NCBI GenBank assembly: GCA_964490725.1
Contig: CAZBDU010000103.1
Location: forward strand, 1-19,607
Direction of reading: 5' to 3'
From: CAZBDU01 sp964490725
GTDB taxonomy: Bacteria; Spirochaetota; Spirochaetia; SZUA-6; DRHE01
DNA: 19,607 nucleotides
A program made the translations under genes and the position numbers. Below are positions 6,263 to 13,798 of this stretch, piece after piece. Each line of letters begins with the position of its first letter. The stretch's first letter is position 1. The notes under the pieces are model-generated. The model made no database searches. It saw nothing but the letters and a program-made list of their open reading frames with translations, and had not been told where the DNA came from.

Positions 6263-6897
6263 AGATAGCAGTGGTTTTCTACTCCACCTATGGGCACATG
6301 TACCAGATGGCCAGGGCGGGCGCCGAGGGCGCCGGCCAGGTCGAGGGCGCGGAGGTGAGGACTCTGCGGGTGGCGGAGACGCTGCCCCGAGAGGTGCTGG
6401 AGATGATGGGCGCCGTGGAGGCCCAGAAGGCCTTCGCCGAGGTGCCGGTGGCCAAAGCGGACGACCTGGACGGCATCGACGGGTTGATCCTGGGGGTCAG
6501 CACCCGCTACGGAATGATGGCGGCCCAGATGAAGGCCTTCCTGGACTCTACGGGACCGCTGTGGGTGGCCGGCAAGCTCATCGACAAGCCGGTGAGCGTG
6601 ATCTCCTCCACCGCCACCCAGCACGGCGGCAACGAGCTGGCCATCCTGACCGCCTACGCCAGCCTGATGCACCACGGCATGATCCCGGTGGGGCTGCCCT
6701 ACAGCTTCCAGGGGCAGAGGACCATGGACGAAATCACCGGCGGCAGCCCCTACGGCGCCTCCACGATTGCCGGGGGCGAGGGCAGGCGTCTGCCCTCGGA
6801 GAACGAGCTGGAGGCAGCTCGCTTCCAGGGTCGCAGGCTGGCCCAGGTTGCGTCCCGGCTGGCCGGGTTGAACACGTCGGTGAGCCGCGCTACCTGA
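6259..6897 (+). CDS. wrbA: WrbA-type NAD(P)H:quinone oxidoreductase
   Basis: This 212-residue flavodoxin-fold FMN protein is normal length for WrbA. The FMN phosphate loop is STYGHMYQMA (9-18), followed by the flavin-binding LGVSTRYGMMAAQMKAFLD (from 78) and STATQHGGNE (117-126). The C-terminal GGSPYGASTIAGG is the family signature. It reduces quinones by two electrons at the expense of NAD(P)H, avoiding semiquinone radicals. GGAGG seven bases upstream serves the ATG at 6259. It is co-transcribed with marR, which suggests control by quinones or other electrophiles. A rho-independent terminator follows at 6968-7003. Confidence 0.94.
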   Translation: MKIAVVFYSTYGHMYQMARAGAEGAGQVEGAEVRTLRVAETLPREVLEMMGAVEAQKAFAEVPVAKADDLDGIDGLILGVSTRYGMMAAQMKAFLDSTGPLWVAGKLIDKPVSVISSTATQHGGNELAILTAYASLMHHGMIPVGLPYSFQGQRTMDEITGGSPYGASTIAGGEGRRLPSENELEAARFQGRRLAQVASRLAGLNTSVSRAT

Positions 6898-6899
6898 GC

Positions 6900-6943
6900 C
6901 GTCCCTGAGCCGTCATTGAGGCGTCATTGAGACGTCGTTGAGG
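6900..6943. repeat. Four 11-bp tandem repeats
   Basis: Four consecutive 11-base units of the form CGTCRTTGAGN lie just after the wrbA stop (CGTCCCTGAGC, CGTCATTGAGG, CGTCATTGAGA, CGTCGTTGAGG), and a partial copy overlaps the end of the gene. The array is noncoding and lies before the terminator. Confidence 0.75.
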
Positions 6944-6967
6944 CGTGCCGGAAGGCAGGCGTATCGG

Positions 6968-7003
6968 GGCCGCCGGGCCGCGAGGGGTCCGGCGGCCTTT
7001 TCT
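6968..7003 (+). terminator. Rho-independent terminator of marR-wrbA
   Basis: GGCCGCCGG (6968-6976) pairs perfectly with CCGGCGGCC (6989-6997) and is followed by TTTTCT. This gives a strong hairpin and T-run on the plus strand, 70 bases after wrbA and facing the end of the sulfotransferase gene. Confidence 0.8.
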
Positions 7004-7047
7004 GTCTGCCGCCGCGGGACGCACGGCGCCGCAGCCGGCCGCTTCGG

Positions 7048-8202
7048 CTACGAGCTCGCGGCCGGGGCAGCCTGAGGGCCGGGGCGCTGCAGGCGGTAGC
7101 CCCACTGCCGGAAGGCAAACCCCCACCGTTCGTTCACGGCGCGGACCACGCGGTCGGTGAGCACGAAGCGGTTCTTCCGGTACCCGGAGCTCTCCTCCAC
7201 ATAGCTGCGGAAGGCGCTTTCGGCCTCGGCGAAGCCGGGAAGCTGGAGCTCCCTGTAGACCCTTTGAAGAACCGCCAGCGGGTTGTCCTCCAACTCGGAG
7301 AAGCCCACCTCCGCCAGCCTTGCAGGCGGAATGAGCTCGCGGTCGCGGAGGTACTTCTCCAGCAAATCGCGGTACAGCTCCAGCACGGTAGCCTCCACCT
7401 CCTGCGACGAGAGCTGCTGCAGGCTGGTGGCTGCCAGCACCCGGCGGTAGAAGTGCCGCGTGGAGAGGAAGACCGCGTAGGGGTTTCGGTGCAGGTAGAT
7501 GAACCGGGCATGCGGAAACAGCTCCAGGAGCGCCGGGATCCGCCCCGTGTTGGTGGGATTCTTGACCACCAGCAGGGGGCGGTTCATGCGCAGCGCGGCC
7601 TTCTTCAGCGTGCCCAGGTAGCTCCTCTGCCAGCGCCGGCGGGTGTGGACGCCGATTCCCTTGAGGAGAGCGTAGCGGGTGAACAGCTCCCGCCCCCGGC
7701 GCGGAAAGCTCCACAGGTGATAGAACGAGTAGGGCGAGATGTTGGCCACGGCGAACTCCTCCTCCTGCGGGGCGCCCAGGTGCAGTCGGACGTCGTCCAT
7801 CATGCGCCGCCGCGGCATCAGCCAGGAAAGCAGCGGCCGCAGCAGCGTACCCACCCAGGTGCGGCTGGCCGTGAGGAACAGCTCCGGGGCCACCGTCTGG
7901 AAGGTGGTGACGTAGCCCAGGCGGGGGTCGCGGCTCAGCAGGTTCTGAAGCAGGGTGGTGCCGCTGCGCCAGTGGCCTATGATGAAGATGGGATCCTGGA
8001 GTCTGTAGCGGCGCACCAGCCCGTTGTAGCGGAGCCTTTCGTAGAGCCGCAGCGGGGTGAGCGTCAGCGAGACCAGGGTGACCAGGGTGGCCCGCCCCCA
8101 GTAGCGCAGCGCCACCCGGTTGTCCATGAGGAGGCGCATCCAGCTGGAAAAGGAGCCCAGGATCAGGGGCTGCAGGCTGTTGACCGTCGCGGAAATTGCC
8201 AT
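7048..8202 (-). CDS. Sulfotransferase family protein
   Basis: This 384-residue protein has the two cofactor signatures of PAPS-dependent sulfotransferases: the 5'-phosphosulfate loop GHWRSGTTLLQNLL (76-89) and the 3'-phosphate element FIYLHRNPYAVFLSTRHF (234-251), with R239 and S247. KNPTNTGRI (214-222) lies between them. A hydrophobic stretch near 38-50 may be a membrane anchor. It would transfer sulfate from PAPS to a hydroxyl or amine; the acceptor is unknown and no sulfate-activation genes are nearby. The ATG at 8202 has no good Shine-Dalgarno sequence. It is monocistronic, with a near-consensus promoter and a perfect 24-bp palindrome upstream. The C-terminus is Ala/Pro-rich. Confidence 0.9.
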   Translation of the reverse strand: MAISATVNSLQPLILGSFSSWMRLLMDNRVALRYWGRATLVTLVSLTLTPLRLYERLRYNGLVRRYRLQDPIFIIGHWRSGTTLLQNLLSRDPRLGYVTTFQTVAPELFLTASRTWVGTLLRPLLSWLMPRRRMMDDVRLHLGAPQEEEFAVANISPYSFYHLWSFPRRGRELFTRYALLKGIGVHTRRRWQRSYLGTLKKAALRMNRPLLVVKNPTNTGRIPALLELFPHARFIYLHRNPYAVFLSTRHFYRRVLAATSLQQLSSQEVEATVLELYRDLLEKYLRDRELIPPARLAEVGFSELEDNPLAVLQRVYRELQLPGFAEAESAFRSYVEESSGYRKNRFVLTDRVVRAVNERWGFAFRQWGYRLQRPGPQAAPAASS

Positions 8203-8210
8203 AGCAACGA

Positions 8211-8234
8211 AACAGACCGACCGGTCGGTCTGTT
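8211..8234. promoter_or_regulatory. Perfect 24-bp palindrome, TetR-type operator
   Basis: AACAGACCGACC is followed at once by its exact reverse complement. The GACCGACCGGTCGGTC centre is typical of operators bound by TetR-family repressors. It lies directly downstream of the sulfotransferase -10, over the expected transcription start, where a bound repressor would block initiation. No TetR gene is in the window. Confidence 0.75.
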
Positions 8235-8237
8235 AAC

Positions 8238-8266
8238 AGCATAACACCGCACGCCGCCGGAGTCAA
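8238..8266 (-). promoter_or_regulatory. Sulfotransferase promoter
   Basis: On the minus strand TTGACT (8266-8261) and TATGCT (8243-8238) are separated by 17 bases. Transcription would start near 8231, within the palindrome, leaving a leader of about 30 bases. Confidence 0.7.
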
Positions 8267-8306
8267 GCCGGCCCCTCCTGTCCCGCCGCGCCTGCGGAGT
8301 TTTCCT

Positions 8307-8336
8307 TTGACGCCGCGCGCATTCCGGGCGTAAAAT
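8307..8336 (+). promoter_or_regulatory. Lipoprotein gene promoter
   Basis: TTGACG (8307-8312) and TAAAAT (8331-8336), separated by 18 bases, lie 30 bases before the lipoprotein start and its AGGAGG site. Confidence 0.65.
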
Positions 8337-8366
8337 GAGCTCAGACCCAAAAAAGGAGGATTCCAG

Positions 8367-8915
8367 ATGAAAGGTAGCAGGGTGTTTCTGGTCCTGGCGG
8401 CGGTGATCGGCGTTCTGCTCCTTGCAGGCTGCCAGCAGGCGTCATTCCTGTTCGACCCCACGGCGAAGTCCATGTCCGGGGGCTCCCAGGGCGGGGGCGC
8501 CGGCAACGGGGTTGACGAGTTCGGCTACAACTACACGGCCAGGCTCTTCGTCGGCGCCGCCGACGGGGTGGACAAGGTCCTGGACGGAGCCGTGTGGGGG
8601 GACCCGACCTACGCCAACGATCGCCTGGTCATGAAATGGTCCAAGGCGTGGGACGACGCCCGCTTCCACGGGGCGGACTGGGGGCCCGGAGCCTGGGAAG
8701 ACAACGAGTGGAACGGTATGGTGCCCGGCGGAAGCGGCGAGGTCTGGCACTACAAGATCATCTGGGTCGGCGCCGATCTGGAGGACAGCCCCTACTGGAG
8801 AGAGGGAGGCTACGCGATCTGGAACCAGTTCGAGGTTATCTTCTCCCAGGGCGCCGCCGACGGGGAACATTCCTGGGATGCCCACGCGCTGCCCTCGGGG
8901 TACGGACCGATGTAG
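8367..8915 (+). CDS. Trp-rich putative lipoprotein, unknown family
   Basis: This 182-residue protein has an N-terminal export signal: basic MKGSR, a hydrophobic stretch 6-19 and a lipobox LAGC with C22. It should therefore be lipidated and surface-anchored. A short Gly-rich linker (about 37-49) leads to a compact domain that is unusually rich in tryptophan (11 Trp in all) and in Asp/Gly, with repeated W-containing strands such as VWHYKIIWVG, YWREGGYAIW and FEVIFSQG. I do not recognise the domain. The aromatic, acidic character would suit carbohydrate or metal binding, but that is a guess. Translation is well supported by AGGAGG seven bases before ATG 8367 and a good promoter. It stands alone between two convergent or divergent neighbours. 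Confidence 0.88.
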   Translation: MKGSRVFLVLAAVIGVLLLAGCQQASFLFDPTAKSMSGGSQGGGAGNGVDEFGYNYTARLFVGAADGVDKVLDGAVWGDPTYANDRLVMKWSKAWDDARFHGADWGPGAWEDNEWNGMVPGGSGEVWHYKIIWVGADLEDSPYWREGGYAIWNQFEVIFSQGAADGEHSWDAHALPSGYGPM

Positions 8916-8996
8916 CGCCGGCAGGCGCGCGCGCCGCTCCGCGCCCGCGGGAGGGGCCGGGGCGCCGGCATCTCTCGCTCCACGGCCGCGATGAGG

Positions 8997-9012
8997 GGCG
9001 CCCTGCGGCGCC
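8997..9012. terminator. Possible hairpin terminator between convergent genes
   Basis: GGCGCC-CTGC-GGCGCC forms a perfect 6-bp stem between the convergent lipoprotein and HAD genes. There is no T-run, so termination is uncertain. Confidence 0.3.
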
Positions 9013-9021
9013 GCGCGACGC

Positions 9022-9639
9022 TCACGGCCGCAGGCCCAACGCCTGCGGCAGGACGCGCAGGTCCGGGTCGCTTTCGACGCGGAAGAAGGGCACCCCCGCC
9101 TCCTCGGCGGTGCGGCGGTCGTAGCCGGTGTCTCCCACGAAGGTGATGGACGCGTAGCCCCGTTCGCGGAGGGCCTGCAGGAACCCGAGCTTGTCTCCCC
9201 CCCGAGCCTCGGCGAAGTAGCCTTCGAGGCCGTGGCGGCGCAGCTCGCCCAGGAATTCCTCCTCCAGTATCCCCGAGGCCGCGAAGAGGCGGAAGCCGGC
9301 CTCCGTCAGCTCCTGCAGCACCTCACGTACGGAGGGAAACTCCCGCACCGCGGCCAGCCGCTCTTTGTTGCGGGCGGAGTACAGGCGGCTCCAGCGCTGG
9401 CGCTGCTCCGGGGTGGAGGACAGGGAGAGGCGTGCCAGGGTATCGTCGAGCTGGACGAACCGGTTGGCTCCCATGGTTTCGCGGCAGGAGGAGGCGATGG
9501 TCCGGCGCACCCCGGCTCCGGTGCCGAAGACCTCCTCGAAGGCCTCCACGTAGCTTGCGATCTTCTCGTCCCGCGTGTCGATCAGGGTCCCGTCGAAGTC
9601 GAAGACCACCGCCCCGGGAAGTGAGGCTTCAGAGCTCAT
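9022..9639 (-). CDS. HAD-superfamily phosphatase
   Basis: This 205-residue protein has all the HAD elements. Motif I is VFDFDGTL, with D14 as nucleophile and D16 as general acid. The helical cap follows, then motif II at FAASGI, a motif III lysine in GGDKLGFL and motif IV VGDTGYDRR. The size and cap match phosphoglycolate-phosphatase-like (subfamily IA) enzymes, which hydrolyse small phosphate esters. The ATG at 9639 overlaps the end of the hydrolase gene by 11 bases and lacks a clear Shine-Dalgarno sequence, so it is probably translated by coupling. As the last gene of the transporter operon it may dephosphorylate a pathway intermediate or repair a side product. The true substrate is unknown. 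Confidence 0.9.
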   Translation of the reverse strand: MSSEASLPGAVVFDFDGTLIDTRDEKIASYVEAFEEVFGTGAGVRRTIASSCRETMGANRFVQLDDTLARLSLSSTPEQRQRWSRLYSARNKERLAAVREFPSVREVLQELTEAGFRLFAASGILEEEFLGELRRHGLEGYFAEARGGDKLGFLQALRERGYASITFVGDTGYDRRTAEEAGVPFFRVESDPDLRVLPQALGLRP

Positions 9640-10390
9640 AGGGCTCGAACAGTCTCGGCACCACGACCTGGCCGTCGAAGGCGGTCCGGGCCTCGGCGGC
9701 CAGCTCCTGCGGCTCGGCGGGCTGCCGGTAGTCGAAGTGGCAGAGGAACAGCGTCCCAACTCCGGCCTCCCGGGCCGCGCGTCCCGCCTGCCGGGCCGAG
9801 GAGTGCCCGTCGGCGTTCAGGTGCTCCTCCCGGGCGGCCACGCCTGAGGCCTCGTGGATCAGCGCGCGGGCGCCGCGGGCCTCCTCCACGACGGTCCTGG
9901 CCGGACCCGTGTCGCAGCCGTAGACCAGCCTCGAGGACCCGGTCAAGCTGACCCCGGAGCAGGGGACCGAATGCTGCACCGGGAAAAGGAGCACCGCAAG
10001 CCCCGGGAGCCGGGCCGAGGTGCGCTCGCCCTGCACCCGCCACTCCAGCGGGAACAGGCCCTCCCGGTCCAGCAGCCGGAACTGGCCGGCCAGAAGGCGG
10101 ACCGCCTCCGCGGTGGCCGTGTTGGCCAGCACCGTGAGCGGCTTGCTGCGGCCCAGCAGCCAGAGGTTGTGCAGCAGCGAGGGCAGGGCGTAGATGTGAT
10201 CCGGGTGCGCGTGGGTGAGCACCAGGACGTCCAGCTCCGCGGGGTCCACCCCGCAGCGCCTCAAGGACTGCGCCGGGGCCCCGGAAGCGTCCACCAGGAC
10301 CGTAATGCGCCCCTCCTGCACCAGGAGGGAAACGTTGCCGTCCTCCGCCGAGTGCACCGCCCCAGCGGTGCCGAAGAATGTCACCGTCAT
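9629..10390 (-). CDS. Metallo-beta-lactamase-fold hydrolase (RNase Z-like)
   Basis: This 253-residue protein is a metallo-beta-lactamase-fold hydrolase. It starts MTVTFFGTAGAVHSAEDGN and carries the metal motif THAHPDH (H60, H62, D64, H65). Further likely zinc ligands are in QHSVP, GCDTGP and LCHFDY. The sequence layout is like RNase Z/arylsulfatase-type members, but operon context argues against a tRNA role. A lactonase or esterase acting on the imported compound, as UlaG does on ascorbate-6-phosphate, is one possibility; this is inference only. The start overlaps the tctA stop (ATGA at 10387-10390) and its own end overlaps the HAD gene, so it is tightly co-translated. A much longer open frame continues upstream, but out of frame with tctA and tctB, and is not used. 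Confidence 0.9.
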   Translation of the reverse strand: MTVTFFGTAGAVHSAEDGNVSLLVQEGRITVLVDASGAPAQSLRRCGVDPAELDVLVLTHAHPDHIYALPSLLHNLWLLGRSKPLTVLANTATAEAVRLLAGQFRLLDREGLFPLEWRVQGERTSARLPGLAVLLFPVQHSVPCSGVSLTGSSRLVYGCDTGPARTVVEEARGARALIHEASGVAAREEHLNADGHSSARQAGRAAREAGVGTLFLCHFDYRQPAEPQELAAEARTAFDGQVVVPRLFEPYEL

Positions 10391-11901
10391 TGCGAGCCTC
10401 GCTTGCGCAGCAGGGGGAGCAGCACCGACGCCAACGCCAGGACGATGAACGCCACGGCGATGGGCTTGGTGAAGAACACCAGATAGTTGCCCCCGGCCAG
10501 CTTCACGGCGCGCCGGAAGTTCTCCTCCAGCATCCCCCCCAGGATCAGCCCCAGCACCACCGGCGCGATGGGATAGCCGCCCTTTTTCAGGAAGTAGCCT
10601 ACGATGCCCAGCACCAGGGCCGTGCCCATGTCGAAGGTGGCCGAGAGGATCGCCTGGCCCTCGATGGCATAGGCGCCAATGAGGGACATCACCACCACCA
10701 CCGGCACCAGCACGGCCATGGGCACCGACAGGACCCGGGGGAAGAACCGCACCCCCGCCAGCTGGAAGGTGAGCATGAACACGTTGGACAGCAGCAGGGC
10801 GAAGAAGATTGCGTACACCAGGCTGATGTCCTGGGTGAACAGCTGGTGGCCCGGCACCACTCCCTTGATGAGCAGCGCGCTCAGCAGCACCGCGGTGGAG
10901 GAGTCTCCCGGAATCCCCAGGGAGAGGGCGGGAATCAGCGCCCCACCGGTCACCGCGTTGTTGGCCACCTCCGGGGCCACCACGCCCTCCAGACACCCCG
11001 TGCCGACCCGCTCCAGCCTGCTGCGGGGGGAGGAGGTGATCTTCCTGGCGCGCTCGTAGCTGAGGAAGACGGCGATGGAAGCCCCCGTGCCGGGGATGGC
11101 CCCGATCAACGCGCCGATGCCGGTCCCCTCCAGCAGGATGCGCCACATCCTGGCGATCTTCCCCAGCGGGGGGAAGACCCTGTCGATCTTGATCTGCCGC
11201 GGGGCTACGAACCCCTCCCGGATGCGCTCCAGGTCGTAGATGGCCTGGGAGATGCCGAACAGCCCGATCAAAGCCGGGATGAGCTTGATTCCGGTGGCCA
11301 GCGGAGTCTGACCCAGGAGCGCCGGGAAGGGGATGCGCAGGGCCTCGGTGAAGGGGTCCGTGCCCAGCAGCGCCAAGGCCAGGCCGAGGGCCCCGGTGAG
11401 CAGCCCTTTGGCCAGGTGCCGGGCGGATACCGAGGCGATGATGGTCAGCCCCACCAGCGCCAGGGTGGCCTTCTCTGCCGGACCGAACAGCAGCGTGAAG
11501 CGCGCGATGAGCGGAGAGGCCAGGGCCAGCAGAATCATGCTCAGGACCCCGCCGATAAAGGAGGCCACCACCGCTCCGCCCAACGCCTGCCCGGCGAGCC
11601 CTTTCTGGGTCATGGCCTGTCCGTCGTAGACCGTGGCGATGGCGTTCGGGTTCCCCGGGATGCCCAGCAGGATGGCGGGAATCGAGGCTCCGGAAACCGC
11701 CCCGCAGTACACCCCCAGCAGGAGCGCCATGCCGGTGGCATGGGAGAGCTGAAAGCTGATGGGAAGCATCAGGGCGATTCCCATGGTGGCGGTCAGCCCC
11801 GGCAGGGCCCCCAGCGTGATCCCCAGCACCTCTCCCAGGGCGATCCAGAGGACGGTGGGCACGTTGAGGATTTGCCGGATCCCCTCCAGAACGTCTGCCA
11901 T
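10387..11901 (-). CDS. tctA: Tripartite tricarboxylate transporter, large membrane subunit TctA
   Basis: This 504-residue, very hydrophobic protein with about 12 membrane segments is full length for TctA. It has both halves of the family's internal repeat: GITLGALPGLTATMGIAL and GASIPAILLGIPGNPNAIAT in the N half, and GALIGAIPGTGASIAVFLSY and ALSLGIPGDSSTAV in the C half. It forms the ion-coupled permease of a TTT system, taking a carboxylic acid delivered by the periplasmic TctC. GGGGAAGG upstream of the ATG overlaps the end of tctB, nine bases away. The stop overlaps the next gene. TTT substrates include citrate, tartrate, terephthalate and other acids, so the name of the family does not fix the substrate. 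Confidence 0.96.
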   Translation of the reverse strand: MADVLEGIRQILNVPTVLWIALGEVLGITLGALPGLTATMGIALMLPISFQLSHATGMALLLGVYCGAVSGASIPAILLGIPGNPNAIATVYDGQAMTQKGLAGQALGGAVVASFIGGVLSMILLALASPLIARFTLLFGPAEKATLALVGLTIIASVSARHLAKGLLTGALGLALALLGTDPFTEALRIPFPALLGQTPLATGIKLIPALIGLFGISQAIYDLERIREGFVAPRQIKIDRVFPPLGKIARMWRILLEGTGIGALIGAIPGTGASIAVFLSYERARKITSSPRSRLERVGTGCLEGVVAPEVANNAVTGGALIPALSLGIPGDSSTAVLLSALLIKGVVPGHQLFTQDISLVYAIFFALLLSNVFMLTFQLAGVRFFPRVLSVPMAVLVPVVVVMSLIGAYAIEGQAILSATFDMGTALVLGIVGYFLKKGGYPIAPVVLGLILGGMLEENFRRAVKLAGGNYLVFFTKPIAVAFIVLALASVLLPLLRKRGSQ

Positions 11902-11910
11902 CGCCTTCCC

Positions 11911-12711
11911 CTACCAGGCCGAAAGCCCGCGGGCCAGGCTGACCAGGAAGACCTGGCGGAACACCAGGTAGAAGATCTCCGTCACCGCCGGGGCGGTCAG
12001 AAACGCGGTCCGCCAGTGCCGCGCCGCCTCCCGGCGGCCCGCCTTCCGCGTCAGCAAAAGCACCAGCAGGTAAGGCACCCCCGCTGCCAGCAGCGCGGCG
12101 GCCGCGGTGAGCGGCTTGTTGGTGAGCAGCTCCAGGTCCGCCCTCTTGCCGTACAGCACCATGGAACGGGTCACGAGCCTGCCCAGGGAGTACAGCACCA
12201 GGACGAAGGCGCTGCTGGCCGCCGCGCCCCAGGCCGCCGGCAAGGCCATCTCCAGCCGCACCTCCCGGCGGAAGCTGAAGTAGACCAGCAGAAACAGCAG
12301 GAGGTTCGTCCCCAGGATGAAGCCCAGCAGCCGGAAGGTGGCAATGTACAGCAGGGTGGCTGCCACCGCAAACACCACCAGCCCGGCGGCGGGCCGCACC
12401 GGTTCCGCCGCGGGCGCCGCGGGAGGGCCTCCGGGCCGGAGGGTGCCGGGCCGCGGGGTGCTGGGAGCGCGAGGAGGCGCCGGGGCGCCTCCTTTCCGGC
12501 GGCGGCCCCCCGCCTTGAGGAGCTCGCGCACGAACAGGTACGCGGACACCGCCAGGCCCAGAGCGCCTACGCCGACCGGCAGAAAACGCGAGCCAGGGTC
12601 CCAGCCCCGCACGTCCCCGATCATGTGCCGCTCCTTCAGGGTGAGGGCAAAGACCAGGTACAGGACGGACAGCGCCATGAAGACCAGGGGGATGATCCGT
12701 TTCGTGCTCAC
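11911..12711 (-). CDS. tctB: Tripartite tricarboxylate transporter, small membrane subunit TctB
   Basis: This 266-residue protein with several membrane segments has the N-terminal GWDPGSRFLPVGVGALGLAV typical of TctB and two hydrophobic helices after it. It is longer than most TctB proteins. Residues of about 70-105 are a Pro/Ala/Gly/Arg-rich linker, and after the usual helices there is extra hydrophobic sequence (LPYLLVLLLTRKAG-like) and a C-terminal helical part. TctB is the small membrane partner of TctA. The start is GTG 12711 with GGAGGG six bases upstream; an upstream ATG lacks a site. The linker is strongly G+C-biased. Confidence 0.88.
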   Translation of the reverse strand: MSTKRIIPLVFMALSVLYLVFALTLKERHMIGDVRGWDPGSRFLPVGVGALGLAVSAYLFVRELLKAGGRRRKGGAPAPPRAPSTPRPGTLRPGGPPAAPAAEPVRPAAGLVVFAVAATLLYIATFRLLGFILGTNLLLFLLVYFSFRREVRLEMALPAAWGAAASSAFVLVLYSLGRLVTRSMVLYGKRADLELLTNKPLTAAAALLAAGVPYLLVLLLTRKAGRREAARHWRTAFLTAPAVTEIFYLVFRQVFLVSLARGLSAW

Positions 12712-12804
12712 GCAAAGCCCTCCTGCAACCTCTGGGTCCGGCCGGCGGGCGGCCCGCAGCACCCGCGGGAGCGCCGCGGGCCGATCCCCGGCCTGAGCCG
12801 GGTC
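12712..12804 (-). other. tctC-tctB intergenic hairpins
   Basis: This 93-base gap holds two perfect stem-loops: CCCGGC-CTGA-GCCGGG (12787-12802) right after the tctC stop, and CCCGCGG-GAGCG-CCGCGGG (12762-12780). There is no T-run. Such hairpins after a binding-protein gene commonly stabilise its mRNA or weaken downstream transcription so that binding protein outnumbers permease. Confidence 0.5.
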
Positions 12805-13785
12805 CTACTGCTTCAGCAGCCCCGCTTCGCGCAGGATGGGGATGTAGGCGTCCACCAGCTGCTGGAAGTAGTCATCCAGCGCGCCCAGCTGGTTCCAGGC
12901 CGGCAGCAGCCCGTTGTCCTTCATGAAGGCCTGGTAGGCGTCGGAGTTGTAGGCCTTACGGACGATCTCCGCCAGGGTCTCCTTCACGTCCGCGGGCGTT
13001 CCCTTCTTCACGGAGATGGAGCGGAAGGAGCCCCCGGGAACCGAGAGGTTCTCGAAGCCGGCCGCCTTTAACGTGGGCACATCCTTCAGCCCGGGCAGGG
13101 CGCTGGGCTGGTCGTAGAGGATGACCAGGGGCTGCAGCCGCTCGCGGTTGGACAGCATCTCCGACTGGGAGAAGATGCCCACGTCGCAGTGCCCCCCCAG
13201 CACGTTGGCCAGCAGATCGCTGCCGCCGGAGAAGGGGGTGACGTTGAAGACCTTGCCGAACGCCAGGTTGAGCCCCACGGAGGCCACTCCGGTGGCTCCA
13301 CCCATGCCCGCGTTGCCCAGGCTGATCTTGCCGGGGTCCTGCTTGGCGGCCGCCACCAGGTCCTTCATGCTCTTCCAGGGCCGGTCCTTCAGCACGGCGA
13401 TGATGAAGGGGTCCCAGTTGAGCCCCGCAATCCCCTCGAGCTCACGATAGCCCTCGGTGAGCCCCTGGAGGGTGGCCGCCACCGTGTGGGTGCCGCTGGC
13501 CAGCAGCGTGTAGCCGTCGGCGGGCTGCCCGAGCACCTCGTTGGTGCCCTTGGCGCTGCCCGCGCCCCCCACGTTGCTGACGATGATGTTGGCCTCAGTG
13601 TACTTCTTCATCTCCTCCACCAGCGGCCGGAACACCAGGTCCGTTCCTCCGCCGGCGCTGTAGGGAACCACCACCGTGATGGTCTGCTCGGGGTCCGGCC
13701 AGACCTTCTCGCTCTGACCGGTGGCGAGCAGGATCGCCGGGGCGGTCACGGCCAGCACGGCCAGGAGCACAGCCAGACGTTTCAT
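12805..13785 (-). CDS. tctC: TTT substrate-binding protein TctC (Bug family)
   Basis: This 326-residue exported protein has a signal peptide (basic MKRL, hydrophobic core to LLATG near 23; no lipobox Cys). It then shows the Bug/TctC fold: ITVVVPYSAGGGTDLVFRPL, IIVSNVGGAGSAKGTNEVL, ADGYTLLASGT and a middle GGATGVASVGLNLAFGK. The AGGG and D loops bind a carboxylate. It delivers its acid to TctAB. ATG 13785 has AGGAGG about six bases upstream and lies 13 bases after the DeoR gene, so both are in one transcript. Upstream co-location with a DeoR regulator and an acid-sugar kinase makes a sugar acid a likelier ligand than a tricarboxylate, by inference. Confidence 0.95.
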   Translation of the reverse strand: MKRLAVLLAVLAVTAPAILLATGQSEKVWPDPEQTITVVVPYSAGGGTDLVFRPLVEEMKKYTEANIIVSNVGGAGSAKGTNEVLGQPADGYTLLASGTHTVAATLQGLTEGYRELEGIAGLNWDPFIIAVLKDRPWKSMKDLVAAAKQDPGKISLGNAGMGGATGVASVGLNLAFGKVFNVTPFSGGSDLLANVLGGHCDVGIFSQSEMLSNRERLQPLVILYDQPSALPGLKDVPTLKAAGFENLSVPGGSFRSISVKKGTPADVKETLAEIVRKAYNSDAYQAFMKDNGLLPAWNQLGALDDYFQQLVDAYIPILREAGLLKQ

Positions 13786-13798
13786 GAGTCACCTCCTG

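Noticed and set aside
10391..12715. Long upstream extension of the MBL-fold hydrolase frame
   Set aside because: It runs out of frame through tctA and tctB, with low-complexity Gly/Arg/Pro sequence. The ATG at 10390, overlapping the tctA stop, is the natural start.
10378..13071. Plus-strand open frame of nearly 900 codons across tctA and tctB
   Set aside because: It is antisense to clearly conserved membrane proteins, is rich in Gln, Gly, His and Arg as expected of a high-G+C shadow frame, and has no promoter or ribosome binding site of note.
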